Of a DNA stretch of 23,752 nucleotides, positions 1 to 9,158 are shown in pieces (within the stretch, counting starts at the first letter, position 1; the number at the start of each line of letters is the position of its first letter). The position numbers and the translations under genes were made by a program. A model generated the notes under the pieces. It ran no database searches. It saw only the letters and a program-made list of their open reading frames with translations, and had not been told where the DNA came from. Location: contig NZ_DHDZ01000054.1 of the NCBI RefSeq assembly GCF_002399615.1, positions 7,111-30,862 of the forward strand. The letters are read 5' to 3'. The DNA is from Pedobacter sp. UBA4863 (GTDB lineage: Bacteria; Bacteroidota; Bacteroidia; Sphingobacteriales; Sphingobacteriaceae).

Positions 1-72
1 CCCATAGCTATAGTTTGGTGTCACCATCAAACCCAACCTATAAAATATTGATATCATTTTTAAACAGTTTCT
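1..72. repeat. MITE-like repeat, right part (copy 1, cut by window edge)
   Basis: This stretch matches 9627-9681 joined directly to 9873-9888 with only a few substitutions. It therefore represents the uninterrupted form of the same element. It contains a hairpin at 13-32 (8-bp arms with one G-T pair, 4-nt loop) and ends at 72 with a terminal sequence whose reverse complement reads AGAAACTGTTTAAA, the same terminus as copy 2. The left end lies outside the window. The element starts 6 bases downstream of the galK stop codon. No coding capacity is seen, and naming it MITE-like is inference. Confidence 0.7.
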
Positions 73-78
73 GAATAA

Positions 79-1227
79 TTAAATCACCTCTGCTCCAATT
101 CCTGTTTCCACGATATAAGCATCTAGTTTCAACCCAAATTCGTTTAAATATAGCGAACTTAACTTATCAACTAAAGCGTCTATTTCTTGCTCCTTCACTA
201 CATTAATGGTACAACCACCAAAGCCACCGCCCATCATTCTAGCACCCAAAACATAAGCTAGGCCCTTTACTTGGTTTACCAAAAAATCGAGTTCTTTGCA
301 GCTCACCTCGTAATCTTTGCTCAAGCCTTCGTGAGTTTGGAACATTAATGCTCCTAATTCTTTCAGGTCACCATTTTTGAGAGCCTGTGCAGCCTTTTTC
401 ACTCGCTCAATCTCATTAACCACGTACTTACATTTTAGGTAAACATTTTCGTCTTTAGGTTTTACGTGTTCTTCGAGCATAGCTAAATCTGCATCCCTCA
501 AATAATGCACCTCTGGGTGGTGACTTTTAATCCAGCTCACACCTTTATTGCATTGCTCACGTCTTTCGTTATAGGCCGAATCGCTCAACGAATGTTTTAC
601 ATTGGTATTTAGTAAAACGAATTTGTAGCCCTCTAATTTCAGCGGGATGTATTCATATTCCATCGATCTACAATCGAGCATCATGGCATGGTCTTTTTTT
701 CCAAAAACAGCAGCGAACTGATCCATAATACCACAGTTAACACCAGCGAAAGTATGTTCGGCCTTTTGAGATAGCCATGCCAATTCCATTTTTGACACCG
801 ATAGCCCGTTGATGTACTGAAGGGCAAGTGCCGTAGCACATTCTACCGCAGCAGATGAAGACAGGCCTGCACCCAATGGTACATTGCCGTAGATATAAAG
901 GTTAAACCCCGACAATTGATGTCCGCGTTGTACAAATTCGTTTGCTACTCCTAATATGTAATTAGCCCACGATAGTTCAGTTTTTTTAATAGCAGCAACC
1001 GAAGAAATACATGTTGACTGGAAACTTTCGGCATAGAGATGAATTTCTTGGTCGTTTCTTTTAGAAATGGCCACATACACGCCTTTATCTATAGCGGCAG
1101 GCATTACCAAACCACCATTATAGTCGGTATGTTCTCCAATAATATTAATACGGCCTGGCGATTTAACCAACACTGGCTCGGTCTGAAAAATATCGATAAA
1201 CGATTTTTTGATAGATTCAGCAGTCAT
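79..1227 (-). CDS. galK: Galactokinase
   Basis: Cytoplasmic GHMP-family kinase that phosphorylates alpha-D-galactose to galactose 1-phosphate with ATP, the entry step of the Leloir pathway. The 382-residue length is normal. The galactokinase signature GRINIIGEHTDY lies at residues 25-36, with the conserved Arg26. The GHMP ATP-binding loop PLGAGLSSSAAV is at 117-128. The catalytic Asp is expected at 169 in GIMDQF, and the glycine-rich third motif ARMMGGGFGGCT is near 329-340. The ATG at 1227 gives the usual distance from the start to the signature. No galT, galE or galactose transporter is visible, so its partners must lie left of the window. A repeat element begins 6 bases past the stop codon. 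Galactokinase is far more likely than another GHMP sugar kinase because all three motifs match. Confidence 0.96.
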   Translation of the reverse strand: MTAESIKKSFIDIFQTEPVLVKSPGRINIIGEHTDYNGGLVMPAAIDKGVYVAISKRNDQEIHLYAESFQSTCISSVAAIKKTELSWANYILGVANEFVQRGHQLSGFNLYIYGNVPLGAGLSSSAAVECATALALQYINGLSVSKMELAWLSQKAEHTFAGVNCGIMDQFAAVFGKKDHAMMLDCRSMEYEYIPLKLEGYKFVLLNTNVKHSLSDSAYNERREQCNKGVSWIKSHHPEVHYLRDADLAMLEEHVKPKDENVYLKCKYVVNEIERVKKAAQALKNGDLKELGALMFQTHEGLSKDYEVSCKELDFLVNQVKGLAYVLGARMMGGGFGGCTINVVKEQEIDALVDKLSSLYLNEFGLKLDAYIVETGIGAEVI

Positions 1228-1588
1228 TTCTTGTTATTTTTTGTAATGCTCGGTTGATAGTCTAATTGTCAAAGCATCTTAAATTTAATAACCAATTTGA
1301 AATTGGATTAACATTATCCGTAGCGCATCATCAAAACTAAGGCGAATAATTAATAATCAATTTCTTATTCTTATTATTCAAATCCTCCCCCTGCCCCCTC
1401 CAAGAGGGGGATACACAAATCGCATAATTAAGCCCCATGTATCCTCCTTTACAAAGTTTACTCTGATTTTCGGAAAGGAATTAAGGGGCAGAAATGTTGG
1501 ACAATAATGCACTACGGGTAAACATTGTTTATAAAAACGATTACTACATTTATTTGTAAAATAGTGGCAGAAAAACATCTCTAAATAA
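1228..1588. other. Intergenic region between galK and the MFS gene
   Basis: These 361 bases hold AT-rich DNA and one degenerate GC-rich palindromic repeat (1383-1450, listed separately). It would carry the galK promoter on the minus strand, but I see no convincing TAnnTTTG element. I see no conserved small gene. Confidence 0.6.
1383..1450. repeat. GC-rich palindromic repeat, degenerate copy
   Basis: The first 28 bases are almost identical to the reverse complement of 9771-9799, and similarity continues through the spacer (ACAAATCG...CCATGT) to the beginning of the second arm, which has decayed. The intact arm forms a perfect 7-bp hairpin, CCCCCTC at 1394-1400 with GAGGGGG at 1404-1410 around CAA. 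The copy is inverted relative to 9711-9799. The same kind of sequence recurs between genes in many Bacteroidota, which I recall rather than show here. Confidence 0.8.
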
Positions 1589-2998
1589 TTACCCCGCTGG
1601 CCGCATATTCTCGCCATCTTTAAAGTGCAACCTTCGGAAAACAAAGCCCGACAGAATGGTTAACCCACCAATCACCAAAAAAGTATAGCGAAAGGCATTG
1701 TGTATTTCGTTATGGATCAGTTTTACATCGCCCTGGAAAATCTTGAGCACAATTAAACCAAAAGCAATACCGAAACCTATGGCCAGTTGCTGGTTTACCG
1801 ACACCAGCGAATTGCCGCTACTGGTGTGATATTGCCTTAAATCGGCAATAGAAATAGAGTTCATGGCAGTAAATTGGATAGAATTAAAAAAGCCTAGCAC
1901 AGCAATAATGGGCATATACCAATAAATAGAACTATGGATACTGGGTATGGCCATACAACAAATGAGTACGCCAATCATAAAGGTATTGGCCATTAAAGTT
2001 CTTTTATACCCAAAAGTATTTAAGATTTTTATAACTGCAGATTTGCCAAACATTGCCGTTACAGCCATTGGAGCTATTAACCAGCCAGAGGTTACTGCCG
2101 ATTTGTCAAAAGCGATCTGGATCATCATAGGCAACAATAAAGGCACCGAACTGATGCCCAAACGGGTGGCCAAATTACCGGCTATGCCCACCCTAAAAGT
2201 CCGCACCTTAAACAGGTTTAACGGAAAGATAGGGTTACTATCTTTAGTGGCATGCCGATAATAAAAATACAACATTAAAAACCCCAACAGCAATACCAAC
2301 AGCACTGGCGTGGTATGTGCGGTATTGCCAAACATTTCTAACGCCACCGAAAGCAATAAAGAAGCCGCAGCAAAGATAAGGAAGCCCTTTAAATCGAAAT
2401 CGATAATATTAGATCTATAATTGGGCATGTATTTTAAACTAAGGATAATGCCCACTATACCCATTGGAATATTAATGAGAAAAATCCAATGCCATGATAA
2501 ATAATCTACCATATAGCCACCTACCAAAGGCCCCAATACTGGGCCAATTAATGCCGGAATAATGGCATAGTTCATCGCTTTTAAGAGTTCGTTCTTGGGA
2601 AAAGTCTTGATAAGTGCTAATTTACCTACCGGGGTCATTAAACTGCCACCTACCCCTTGTATTACCCTTGCCATTACCAATTGGTTTAAGTTATGTGATA
2701 AAGAGCAAAACAAAGAACCTACGCTAAACAAGATCAATGCAAAAATGAAGACGTTTTTAGTACCAAACTTATCTGACAGGAAACCACTAACAGGCATAAA
2801 AAGTGCCAAGGTGAGCACATAACCTATAATTGCATTCTGCATGTTCAATGGCGATTCGTTCAGTTCTTTAGCAATAGCGGGCAACGAAGTATTTAAAATA
2901 GTAGAATCTAGCATCTGCATAAAAATGGCCGTCGCCAATATTATTGGCAACAGTTTTTTTGTTAAGGCACCCTCTTGTGCCGATGTTTTGATGTCCAT
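1589..2998 (-). CDS. MFS multidrug exporter, DHA2 family, MdtD-like
   Basis: Inner-membrane proton-driven drug exporter of the 14-TM DHA2 family. At 469 residues it is close in length to E. coli MdtD and resembles it along most of its length. Family motifs are present. LDSTILNTSLPAIAKEL near residues 30-46 is the D1 motif of 14-TM exporters. GFLSDKFGTKNV near 72-83 is motif A in the loop between TM2 and TM3. GPVLGPLVGGYM near 151-162 is antiporter motif C. The SWHWIFLINIPMGI segment that follows is also typical. The nearest gene upstream on this strand is the metal-efflux adaptor, which ends at 3339 behind a putative terminator, so this gene is probably transcribed separately. Substrate cannot be deduced. 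EmrB- or MdtD-type drug export is the best general call. Confidence 0.9.
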   Translation of the reverse strand: MDIKTSAQEGALTKKLLPIILATAIFMQMLDSTILNTSLPAIAKELNESPLNMQNAIIGYVLTLALFMPVSGFLSDKFGTKNVFIFALILFSVGSLFCSLSHNLNQLVMARVIQGVGGSLMTPVGKLALIKTFPKNELLKAMNYAIIPALIGPVLGPLVGGYMVDYLSWHWIFLINIPMGIVGIILSLKYMPNYRSNIIDFDLKGFLIFAAASLLLSVALEMFGNTAHTTPVLLVLLLGFLMLYFYYRHATKDSNPIFPLNLFKVRTFRVGIAGNLATRLGISSVPLLLPMMIQIAFDKSAVTSGWLIAPMAVTAMFGKSAVIKILNTFGYKRTLMANTFMIGVLICCMAIPSIHSSIYWYMPIIAVLGFFNSIQFTAMNSISIADLRQYHTSSGNSLVSVNQQLAIGFGIAFGLIVLKIFQGDVKLIHNEIHNAFRYTFLVIGGLTILSGFVFRRLHFKDGENMRPAG

Positions 2999-3338
2999 AA
3001 TTAAATTGTAATTAATTTGACGGCTTAATGCTTAGCAACGGCTATATCAATAACTATCGAATATAAATCTTGTTTGTGGTTTGATGGTATTTTAATTGTA
3101 ATCTATAGTTTTAAACTACAAAAAATATTCTTTTCCTAAAAAACGCCCTAAGTTTCTACAAAATATAAGTATTTGGGCAAGTGACTGCGTCTGCTGTACA
3201 TTTACTATTCTTAAACGTTTTTTAAATATTGGTTAATTTTTCAGCTTTCCAATGAGTTGTGCCAATAAAAAAAGGGAATAGTTGTGGCAACCATCCCCCT
3301 TTAATCTTATATCGCTAAAAGTAACTGACCAAACTGTA
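2999..3338. other. Intergenic region between MFS gene and efflux cassette
   Basis: These 340 AT-rich bases contain the hairpin terminator of the efflux cassette near 3267-3302 and must hold the minus-strand promoter of the MFS gene. I could not find a good TAnnTTTG match for that promoter. No small gene or repeat family member is recognisable here. Confidence 0.6.
3267..3302 (-). terminator. Putative intrinsic terminator of the efflux cassette
   Basis: Read on the minus strand, AAAGGG (3302-3297) pairs with CCCTTT (3276-3271). A smaller GTTG/CAAC stem lies inside, and a run of seven T residues follows at 3273-3267. It lies 37 bases past the adaptor stop codon. The middle of the long stem is imperfect, so strength is uncertain. 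Confidence 0.6.
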
Positions 3339-4598
3339 TTAATGTTCGTGCCCTTCGGTATTGCTGAGCTTGGCATTTACAAAAAAAGCACCTTTTACCA
3401 CAATTTTGGTATTTGCTGAGATTTCGTCCACAAATGTTACTGCCGTATAGCCCATGTCCGAAACGCCTTTCAGCACTTCTATTCTTTCAAAACTCATACT
3501 CCCTTTTTCCGCCTGGTGCGCTTCTGCCCTCTCGTCTTTATCGCCATGCTTTTCTTCAGCTTTTTTATTGGTCAACGCCAACACGTAGTACTTACCATCG
3601 GCACTTACTATGGCATCGTTAGGTACCGCGGGCGTAGTTACATTGTTTAGGCTCACTACTCCGGTAATGTTCATTCCGTCAATTAAACCTACTTTGTTGC
3701 CGTTTACTTTGGCATGCACGGCAATGGTTTTACTATCGTTCTCAAAAGACGAGCCTATGCTAAAGACAGTGGCATCATACTCGGCAGTAGGATTATTGGT
3801 TAAGGTAAAGTGTATGGTTTGTCCAATTTTCACCTGTGGCAAATCTTTTTCAAAAACCTGTAAATCCAAATGTAGCGAACTATTATCTACCACTTCTATC
3901 ACCGGCGAAGCCACATCTACATAACTGCCTATCTTGGCAAATACATTACTTATGGTACCACTCAGCGGACTAGTGATGACCAGCGTAGTCTTTAAATTTG
4001 CGTTAGACAAAGAACTTGGATTGATGCCCATTAATTGAATTTGTTTTTGCAAGGATGCCCTACGGGTGTGCAATGTGTTCAGCTCTGCGGTAGCATTTTG
4101 CAAGTTTTTACCTATTCCGGCATTGCCTTGATTTAATAATTGCTGACGTTGCAGTTCCTCTTGTGCAAATACAATTTTACTGGCAGTGGTGAGGTATTCC
4201 TCTTGCAACTGAATAAACTGTGGGTTGGCAATGGTAGCAATTACCTGCCCTTTTTTTACGTAGGCGCCAATTTGCACATGAAGTGTTTTTATTACCCCGC
4301 CGTATAAGGAAGTTGCATTGGCCTTATTGTTATTGGGAACACTTAGCATGCCGTTTGCCCTAATGGTAGCGGTAAGCTCTTTTTGTTCTACATTGCCCAA
4401 TTGTACGCCAGCAGTTTTTAGTTGCACTGCCGAGAGTGTAGCAATGGCAGGTGTCTCTTCTTCGTGAGTATTTTCTAACGCAACCGCGTTTTGCGCCGCA
4501 TGCCTCTCTTCGCTTTCTTTAGGCCTATTGCAAGCCACCAAAACAGCAAGCATTATTGTGCCTGTTACTATTGGCAGGGTATTTATATTGTTTTTCAT
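3339..4598 (-). CDS. RND efflux periplasmic adaptor, CusB/CzcB type lipoprotein
   Basis: Membrane-fusion protein that joins the inner-membrane RND pump to the outer-membrane channel. It has 419 residues. The N-terminus is a lipoprotein signal with lipobox LVAC, making Cys23 the lipidated residue. A lipoyl-like hairpin half is at about 95-125, an alpha-helical coiled-coil region at about 125-190, then the second lipoyl half and beta-barrel domains. His- and acid-rich stretches appear after the signal (ERHAAQ, THEEE), in an insertion near residues 345-367 (KHGDKDERAEAHQ) and at the very C-terminus (EGHEH). Such patches are consistent with divalent metal binding. The gene starts 4 bases after the stop codon of the pump gene, so the two are cotranscribed. 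Family assignment is firm, and the metal specificity is inferred from the pump. Confidence 0.92.
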   Translation of the reverse strand: MKNNINTLPIVTGTIMLAVLVACNRPKESEERHAAQNAVALENTHEEETPAIATLSAVQLKTAGVQLGNVEQKELTATIRANGMLSVPNNNKANATSLYGGVIKTLHVQIGAYVKKGQVIATIANPQFIQLQEEYLTTASKIVFAQEELQRQQLLNQGNAGIGKNLQNATAELNTLHTRRASLQKQIQLMGINPSSLSNANLKTTLVITSPLSGTISNVFAKIGSYVDVASPVIEVVDNSSLHLDLQVFEKDLPQVKIGQTIHFTLTNNPTAEYDATVFSIGSSFENDSKTIAVHAKVNGNKVGLIDGMNITGVVSLNNVTTPAVPNDAIVSADGKYYVLALTNKKAEEKHGDKDERAEAHQAEKGSMSFERIEVLKGVSDMGYTAVTFVDEISANTKIVVKGAFFVNAKLSNTEGHEH

Positions 4599-4602
4599 TG
4601 AG

Positions 4603-7600
4603 TTATTGATTAATTAAGGAATAAATATAAACTACCGACAAGTTTACCTCTTGAATACTTTTCAGGTAATTTAATTGTATATCGGTGGCTGTTTGCAGCG
4701 CAAATAAATATTCTACATAGCTGATATCGCCAGTTTTGTAGCCTATTTGCGCAGCCGAAATAATTTCTTTGGCATTGGGCAAGGCTTCTTTTAAGAAGTA
4801 ATTGTATTGCTGCAAATCTTGTTTATACTGTAATGCCGCATTTTGCATTTGCGTGTTTAAGGCTTGCTGTTGTTGCCTTGCATTAGCTTCGGCCGCCTGT
4901 TTTTTATAATCTAAGGATTGCATACGTGCTTTGGCTGCCCCAAAAGTTAAGGGAATAGCCACACCAACATTAACAGAGCTAAATCTGTTGCCACTGCTAA
5001 AATACTTTTCGGCACCGTTTACATCGTGAAAACCAATTAAAGACTGGTTTACATAACCAAAGGTAAAATCGGGCAAGGCTTGCGAACGCTCTACTTTTTT
5101 ACTTTGCGCTGCAATAAGCGCTTCTTGGTACAAAAATTGAATAGAGGGATGATTCGCTATAGCGGCACTATCTAGCAGATGATCAATTTGCAGTGGCCGA
5201 AATGTTTCGCTTACCGCTACCTGCACCTCTTCTTGCACATTCATTACCGTTTTTAAGTTAGCAAGGGCATTGGCCAAATATACTTCGTTTTGTTTTAGCA
5301 ATAAACCAATTTCTCCCTGCTTGGTGGCAGCTGTACTAATATCTACTTTTTTGGTATCTCCAGTCTTATATCGCAACTGTGCAATCTTAATAAAATCGAT
5401 ATAAAGACTATCTAGCTGCCGCAATTGTTTTTGGTTGTACTGCAAATATTGAATTTGATAATAGTAGTTGCGCACCTCAGTTTTCAATTGTAACAGCGTG
5501 AGGCTTTTTTGCAATTCCTTTCCTTTTACTTCGGCATTATTGAGCGCTTTTTTAGCACCGAACAAGGTGGGGAAAGGGATAGTTTGCGATACTTGATAAG
5601 CTTGATCGAAGGCTAAACTGCTGTATTGGCCTAACTGTGCATTAAAAGCTAACTTAGGCAATTCGCCCGCTGTTCTTTTTAAAGCCTGGCTTGCCTTTAC
5701 CTCTAACGCTTGCGCTTTTAGCTGCATATTATTGGCTATGGCTGTTGCTATGGCCTCCTCTACGGTTAGCGTTTTTTTGGTTTGTGCATTGGCCGTTAAA
5801 CTCCATAAACACATTACAATTAGCCCTATTGTTGCAATAGGTTTCATTTTTAACGCGTTTTTAAGTTTATGTTTCGAATTGAAGATAATGTACAGCAAAG
5901 GCAGCACAAACAACGTAAGAAAGGTTGCCGTAACCAAACCACCAATAACTACGGTAGCCAAAGGCTTCTGTACCTCTGCCCCTGCGCTAGTGCTTAAAGC
6001 CATTGGCAAAAAACCCAAACTGGCAACAGTTGCTGTCATTAACACCGGGCGCAACCGTATTTTAGTGCCTTCAATTACTCGTTTTACAACATCGTTATTG
6101 CCCTCTTTTTCTAGCTGATTAAATGTGCCAATTAATACAATTCCATTTAATACTGCCACGCCAAACAAGGCTATAAAGCCAATGCCTGCACTAATACTAA
6201 AAGGCATATCACGCAGCAGCAAGGCAAATATACCACCAATGGCACTCATGGGAATAGCTGTAAATATTAAACCCGCTTGTTTCACAGAGTGGAAGGTAAA
6301 ATATAGCAATACAAAAATCAACAGCAATGAAATGGGCACAGCAATCATTAGTCGGCCGCTGGCTTCCTGTAAGTTCTCGAACTGGCCACCATAGGTAAAG
6401 TAATATCCCGATGGCAGTGCTACATGACTATCTAGCTGTTGCTGAATATCTTTTACCACACTTTGCACATCGCGTCCCGCAACATTAAAACCAATTACAA
6501 TTCTGCGTTTTCCGGCCTCTCTACTTATTTGCGCTGGGCCTAATTTATAATCGATGGTGGCTACCTGCGACATGGGTATTTGATTGCCCCTTGCCGTTGG
6601 AATCATTAGGTTACTTACATCTTCTATGCTAGTTCTATATGCACTATCTAAACGAACCACCAAATCAAACCGCCTTTCGTTTTCGAAAACTACCCCTGCA
6701 CTTTTACCTGCAAATGCAGTACTTAACACGTTGTTTACATCTTCTACATTTACCCCATAATTGGCCAAGCGTGTGCGGTCGTAGGTTACGTTTATTTGTG
6801 GCAAACCGCTTATACGCTCTACCTGCGGGGCGGTAGTGCCTGCTACCTTTTGTATTACCTTACTTACTTCATCGGCATAGGCGGCCAAGGTATCTAGATT
6901 TTCTCCAAAAATTTTAACTGCCACATCTTGCCTAATGCCTGTCATTAATTCGTTAAACCGCATTTGTATAGGTTGGTTTACTTCAAAGAAAATGCCCGGC
7001 AGGGTTTCTAGCTTCTCGTTAATGGCATCTGCCAATTCGGTGTAGCTTCTGCCACTTTTCCATTCGCTTTGCGGTTTTAAAACAATGATCAAATCCGATG
7101 CTTCGGGCGGCATAGGGTCTGTTGGCACTTCGGCCGAGCCAGTTTTGCCCACCACTGTTTTCACTTCATCAAACCCTTTAACAATTTTTGAGGCCTGCAT
7201 AGAGGTAGCTATACTCTGGCTTAGCGAACTACCTTGTGGCAAAATGCAGTGGAAAGCAAAATCGCCTTCCTGCAATTGCGGTATAAACTCGCCCCCCATT
7301 CTGCCAAAAAGCACCAAACAAAAAGCAAATACCGCAACGGTAGCACTCACTAACCAATATTTTATTTTAATGGCTTTTTCTAGCAATGGTTGATATTTCT
7401 TTTGCAACCAATTCATCATCTTATCTGAAATGGTGATTTTATGCAAAGGTTTCTTGGAGAGAAACAATGCGCACATCATTGGAATGTAGGTAAGCGATAA
7501 AATTAACGCACCGAAGATGGCAAACCCTACTGTTTGCGCCATTGGACGGAACATTTTACCCTCTACACCCACCAGGGTAAGAATAGGAATATACACAATA

Positions 7601-8970
7601 AGGATAATGATTTCGCCAAAAGCCGCACTGTTACGAATTTTAGAAGCAGATGCCAATACTTCCGCATCCATTTCTTGCTGGGTAAGCCTGTTTGTCGACT
7701 TTCGCAAGCCCAAATGGTGCAAGGTGGCCTCCACTATAATTACCGCACCATCCACAATTAGCCCAAAATCTATAGCACCTAGGCTCATTAAATTGGCACT
7801 TACCCCAAATACATTCATTAAGCCCAATGCAAATAGCATGGCCAAAGGAATGGCCGAAGCCACAATTAAACCTGCCCTTAAATTACCCAAGAACAGCACC
7901 AGCACAAAAATAACGATTAAAGCTCCTTCAATTAGGTTCTTTTCTACTGTACTCATCACCCGATCCACCAAATCGGTACGATCTAAGAAAGATTCGATAA
8001 CTACATCTTGGGGCAGCGATTTTTGTATGGTTGGCAATTTATCTTTGATGCGCTGTACCACCTCTTTGCTGTTTTCGCCTTTCAGCATCATAACCACACC
8101 ACCAACGGCCTCCACATCGCCATTGTAGGTAATGGCTCCATACCTTACCGCACTGCCAAACCTTACCTCGGCTACGTCTTTTACAAAAATAGGAATACTG
8201 CCTGTACCGCTTTTTACACTAATGTTCTTCACATCCTCTAAAGAGGTTACCAAACCAATTCCACGAATGAAATAGGCATTGGGCTTTTTGTCAATGTAAG
8301 CGCCCCCCGTGTTTTGGTTGTTTTTTTCGAGGGCAGTAAAAATATCGGTAATACTTACGCCCATTGCCTTTAAGCGATTGGGGTTTACCGCCACCTCATA
8401 TTGCTTTAATTCGCCACCAAAACTGTTTACCTCTGCAATACCTGGTGTACCATAAAGTTGACGGGCCACAATCCAATCTTGCATGGTACGCAGGTCTTTG
8501 GCATTGTATTTTTTCTCGCTTCCTTTTTTAGGGTGGATAATGTATTGGTACACTTCGCCCAAACCAGTACTTACAGGTGCCAATTCTGGCCTACCTATTC
8601 CTTTTGGAATATTTTCTTCGGCTTCCTTCAACTTTTCGTTGATGAGCTGCCGGGCAAAATAGACATCTACCTTTTCTTTAAACACCACTGTAATTACCGA
8701 TAATCCGAAACGAGAAACACTTCTAATCTCTTCTAAATCTGGAATATTGGCTATACGCTGCTCAATAGGAAAAGTAACTAACTGTTCTACTTCCTGGCCT
8801 GCCAAGGTAGGGCAAACCGTAATAATTTGCACCTGATTATTCGTAATATCAGGTACTGCATCAATAGGCAGTTTAGTGGCACTCCACACCCCCCAAATAA
8901 TGAGGAACAGGGTCATGATACCAACCACCAATTTATTCTTGATGCTGAATTTTATGATGTTATCTAACAC
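4603..8970 (-). CDS. CzcA-type heavy-metal RND pump fused to TolC-like outer-membrane factor
   Basis: One 1455-residue reading frame encodes two proteins in tandem. Residues 1-1030 are a heavy-metal RND proton antiporter with 12 TM segments. The TM4 signature DFGLIVDGAVIIVE puts Asp401, Asp407 and Glu414 at the spacing of the acidic triad of Cupriavidus CzcA, pointing to Zn/Co/Cd-type (HME1) rather than Cu/Ag-type pumps. From Met1042 on, a signal-peptide-like segment ending in TANAQ leads into a TolC/OEP-type outer-membrane factor of about 410 residues with two OEP repeats. Such fusions are known in Bacteroidota. The start codon is GTG (8970-8968); it gives the usual CzcA N-terminus. The gene sits between a small Cys/His-rich protein gene and the adaptor gene. 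Whether the polypeptide stays fused or is cleaved at the internal signal is not visible from sequence. Confidence 0.93.
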   Translation of the reverse strand: MLDNIIKFSIKNKLVVGIMTLFLIIWGVWSATKLPIDAVPDITNNQVQIITVCPTLAGQEVEQLVTFPIEQRIANIPDLEEIRSVSRFGLSVITVVFKEKVDVYFARQLINEKLKEAEENIPKGIGRPELAPVSTGLGEVYQYIIHPKKGSEKKYNAKDLRTMQDWIVARQLYGTPGIAEVNSFGGELKQYEVAVNPNRLKAMGVSITDIFTALEKNNQNTGGAYIDKKPNAYFIRGIGLVTSLEDVKNISVKSGTGSIPIFVKDVAEVRFGSAVRYGAITYNGDVEAVGGVVMMLKGENSKEVVQRIKDKLPTIQKSLPQDVVIESFLDRTDLVDRVMSTVEKNLIEGALIVIFVLVLFLGNLRAGLIVASAIPLAMLFALGLMNVFGVSANLMSLGAIDFGLIVDGAVIIVEATLHHLGLRKSTNRLTQQEMDAEVLASASKIRNSAAFGEIIILIVYIPILTLVGVEGKMFRPMAQTVGFAIFGALILSLTYIPMMCALFLSKKPLHKITISDKMMNWLQKKYQPLLEKAIKIKYWLVSATVAVFAFCLVLFGRMGGEFIPQLQEGDFAFHCILPQGSSLSQSIATSMQASKIVKGFDEVKTVVGKTGSAEVPTDPMPPEASDLIIVLKPQSEWKSGRSYTELADAINEKLETLPGIFFEVNQPIQMRFNELMTGIRQDVAVKIFGENLDTLAAYADEVSKVIQKVAGTTAPQVERISGLPQINVTYDRTRLANYGVNVEDVNNVLSTAFAGKSAGVVFENERRFDLVVRLDSAYRTSIEDVSNLMIPTARGNQIPMSQVATIDYKLGPAQISREAGKRRIVIGFNVAGRDVQSVVKDIQQQLDSHVALPSGYYFTYGGQFENLQEASGRLMIAVPISLLLIFVLLYFTFHSVKQAGLIFTAIPMSAIGGIFALLLRDMPFSISAGIGFIALFGVAVLNGIVLIGTFNQLEKEGNNDVVKRVIEGTKIRLRPVLMTATVASLGFLPMALSTSAGAEVQKPLATVVIGGLVTATFLTLFVLPLLYIIFNSKHKLKNALKMKPIATIGLIVMCLWSLTANAQTKKTLTVEEAIATAIANNMQLKAQALEVKASQALKRTAGELPKLAFNAQLGQYSSLAFDQAYQVSQTIPFPTLFGAKKALNNAEVKGKELQKSLTLLQLKTEVRNYYYQIQYLQYNQKQLRQLDSLYIDFIKIAQLRYKTGDTKKVDISTAATKQGEIGLLLKQNEVYLANALANLKTVMNVQEEVQVAVSETFRPLQIDHLLDSAAIANHPSIQFLYQEALIAAQSKKVERSQALPDFTFGYVNQSLIGFHDVNGAEKYFSSGNRFSSVNVGVAIPLTFGAAKARMQSLDYKKQAAEANARQQQQALNTQMQNAALQYKQDLQQYNYFLKEALPNAKEIISAAQIGYKTGDISYVEYLFALQTATDIQLNYLKSIQEVNLSVVYIYSLINQ

Positions 8971-8997
8971 TTTTATCTGTTTATTTTTGCTATAAAA

Positions 8998-9010
8998 TTG
9001 TACTGTACAA
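8998..9010. promoter_or_regulatory. 13-bp palindrome upstream of the RND pump gene
   Basis: TTGTAC-T-GTACAA is a perfect 6-bp inverted repeat about one core base, 27 bases before the GTG start of the pump gene. Its position between the small Cys-rich gene and the pump would suit a metal-responsive repressor site or a short hairpin. No regulator gene for it is present nearby, so function is a guess. Confidence 0.35.
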
Positions 9011-9078
9011 CTATAAAAACAAGCTGCACATCACTAAGTTAATCTGGATATTGAAAGAGGAAAGAGCCTTAAAATAAT

Positions 9079-9098
9079 ACAGACTCCAACAGACTCCA
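9079..9098. repeat. Tandem 10-bp direct repeat
   Basis: ACAGACTCCA occurs twice in direct succession in the leader between the small Cys-rich gene and the pump gene. No function is evident. Confidence 0.5.
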
Positions 9099-9158
9099 TT
9101 ACCTGTAAAGCAAGGCCTCTTATAGCCTTTCAACAACCTTTTTAAAATTTAAAGAAAA

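Noticed and set aside
79..1227. galK as part of the mannan operon (galactomannan side-chain use)
   Set aside because: It lies almost 10 kb away on the other strand, and no alpha-galactosidase is present in the window.
1378..1644. Minus-strand reading frame of 88 codons downstream of the MFS gene
   Set aside because: It overlaps the MFS 3' end and runs through the palindromic repeat. Its composition does not look like a protein and it has no recognisable domain.
4603..5847. The TolC-like part as a separate gene split from the pump by a frameshift or missing stop codon
   Set aside because: The reading frame is continuous, both parts are intact, and such pump/outer-membrane-factor fusions are usual in Bacteroidota. 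It is reported as one gene with an internal signal peptide.
7517..8128. Plus-strand reading frame of 203 codons opposite the RND pump gene
   Set aside because: It lies entirely antisense to a strongly conserved pump sequence. Its composition (Ser/Thr/Ile-rich, no domain) is that of a shadow frame.
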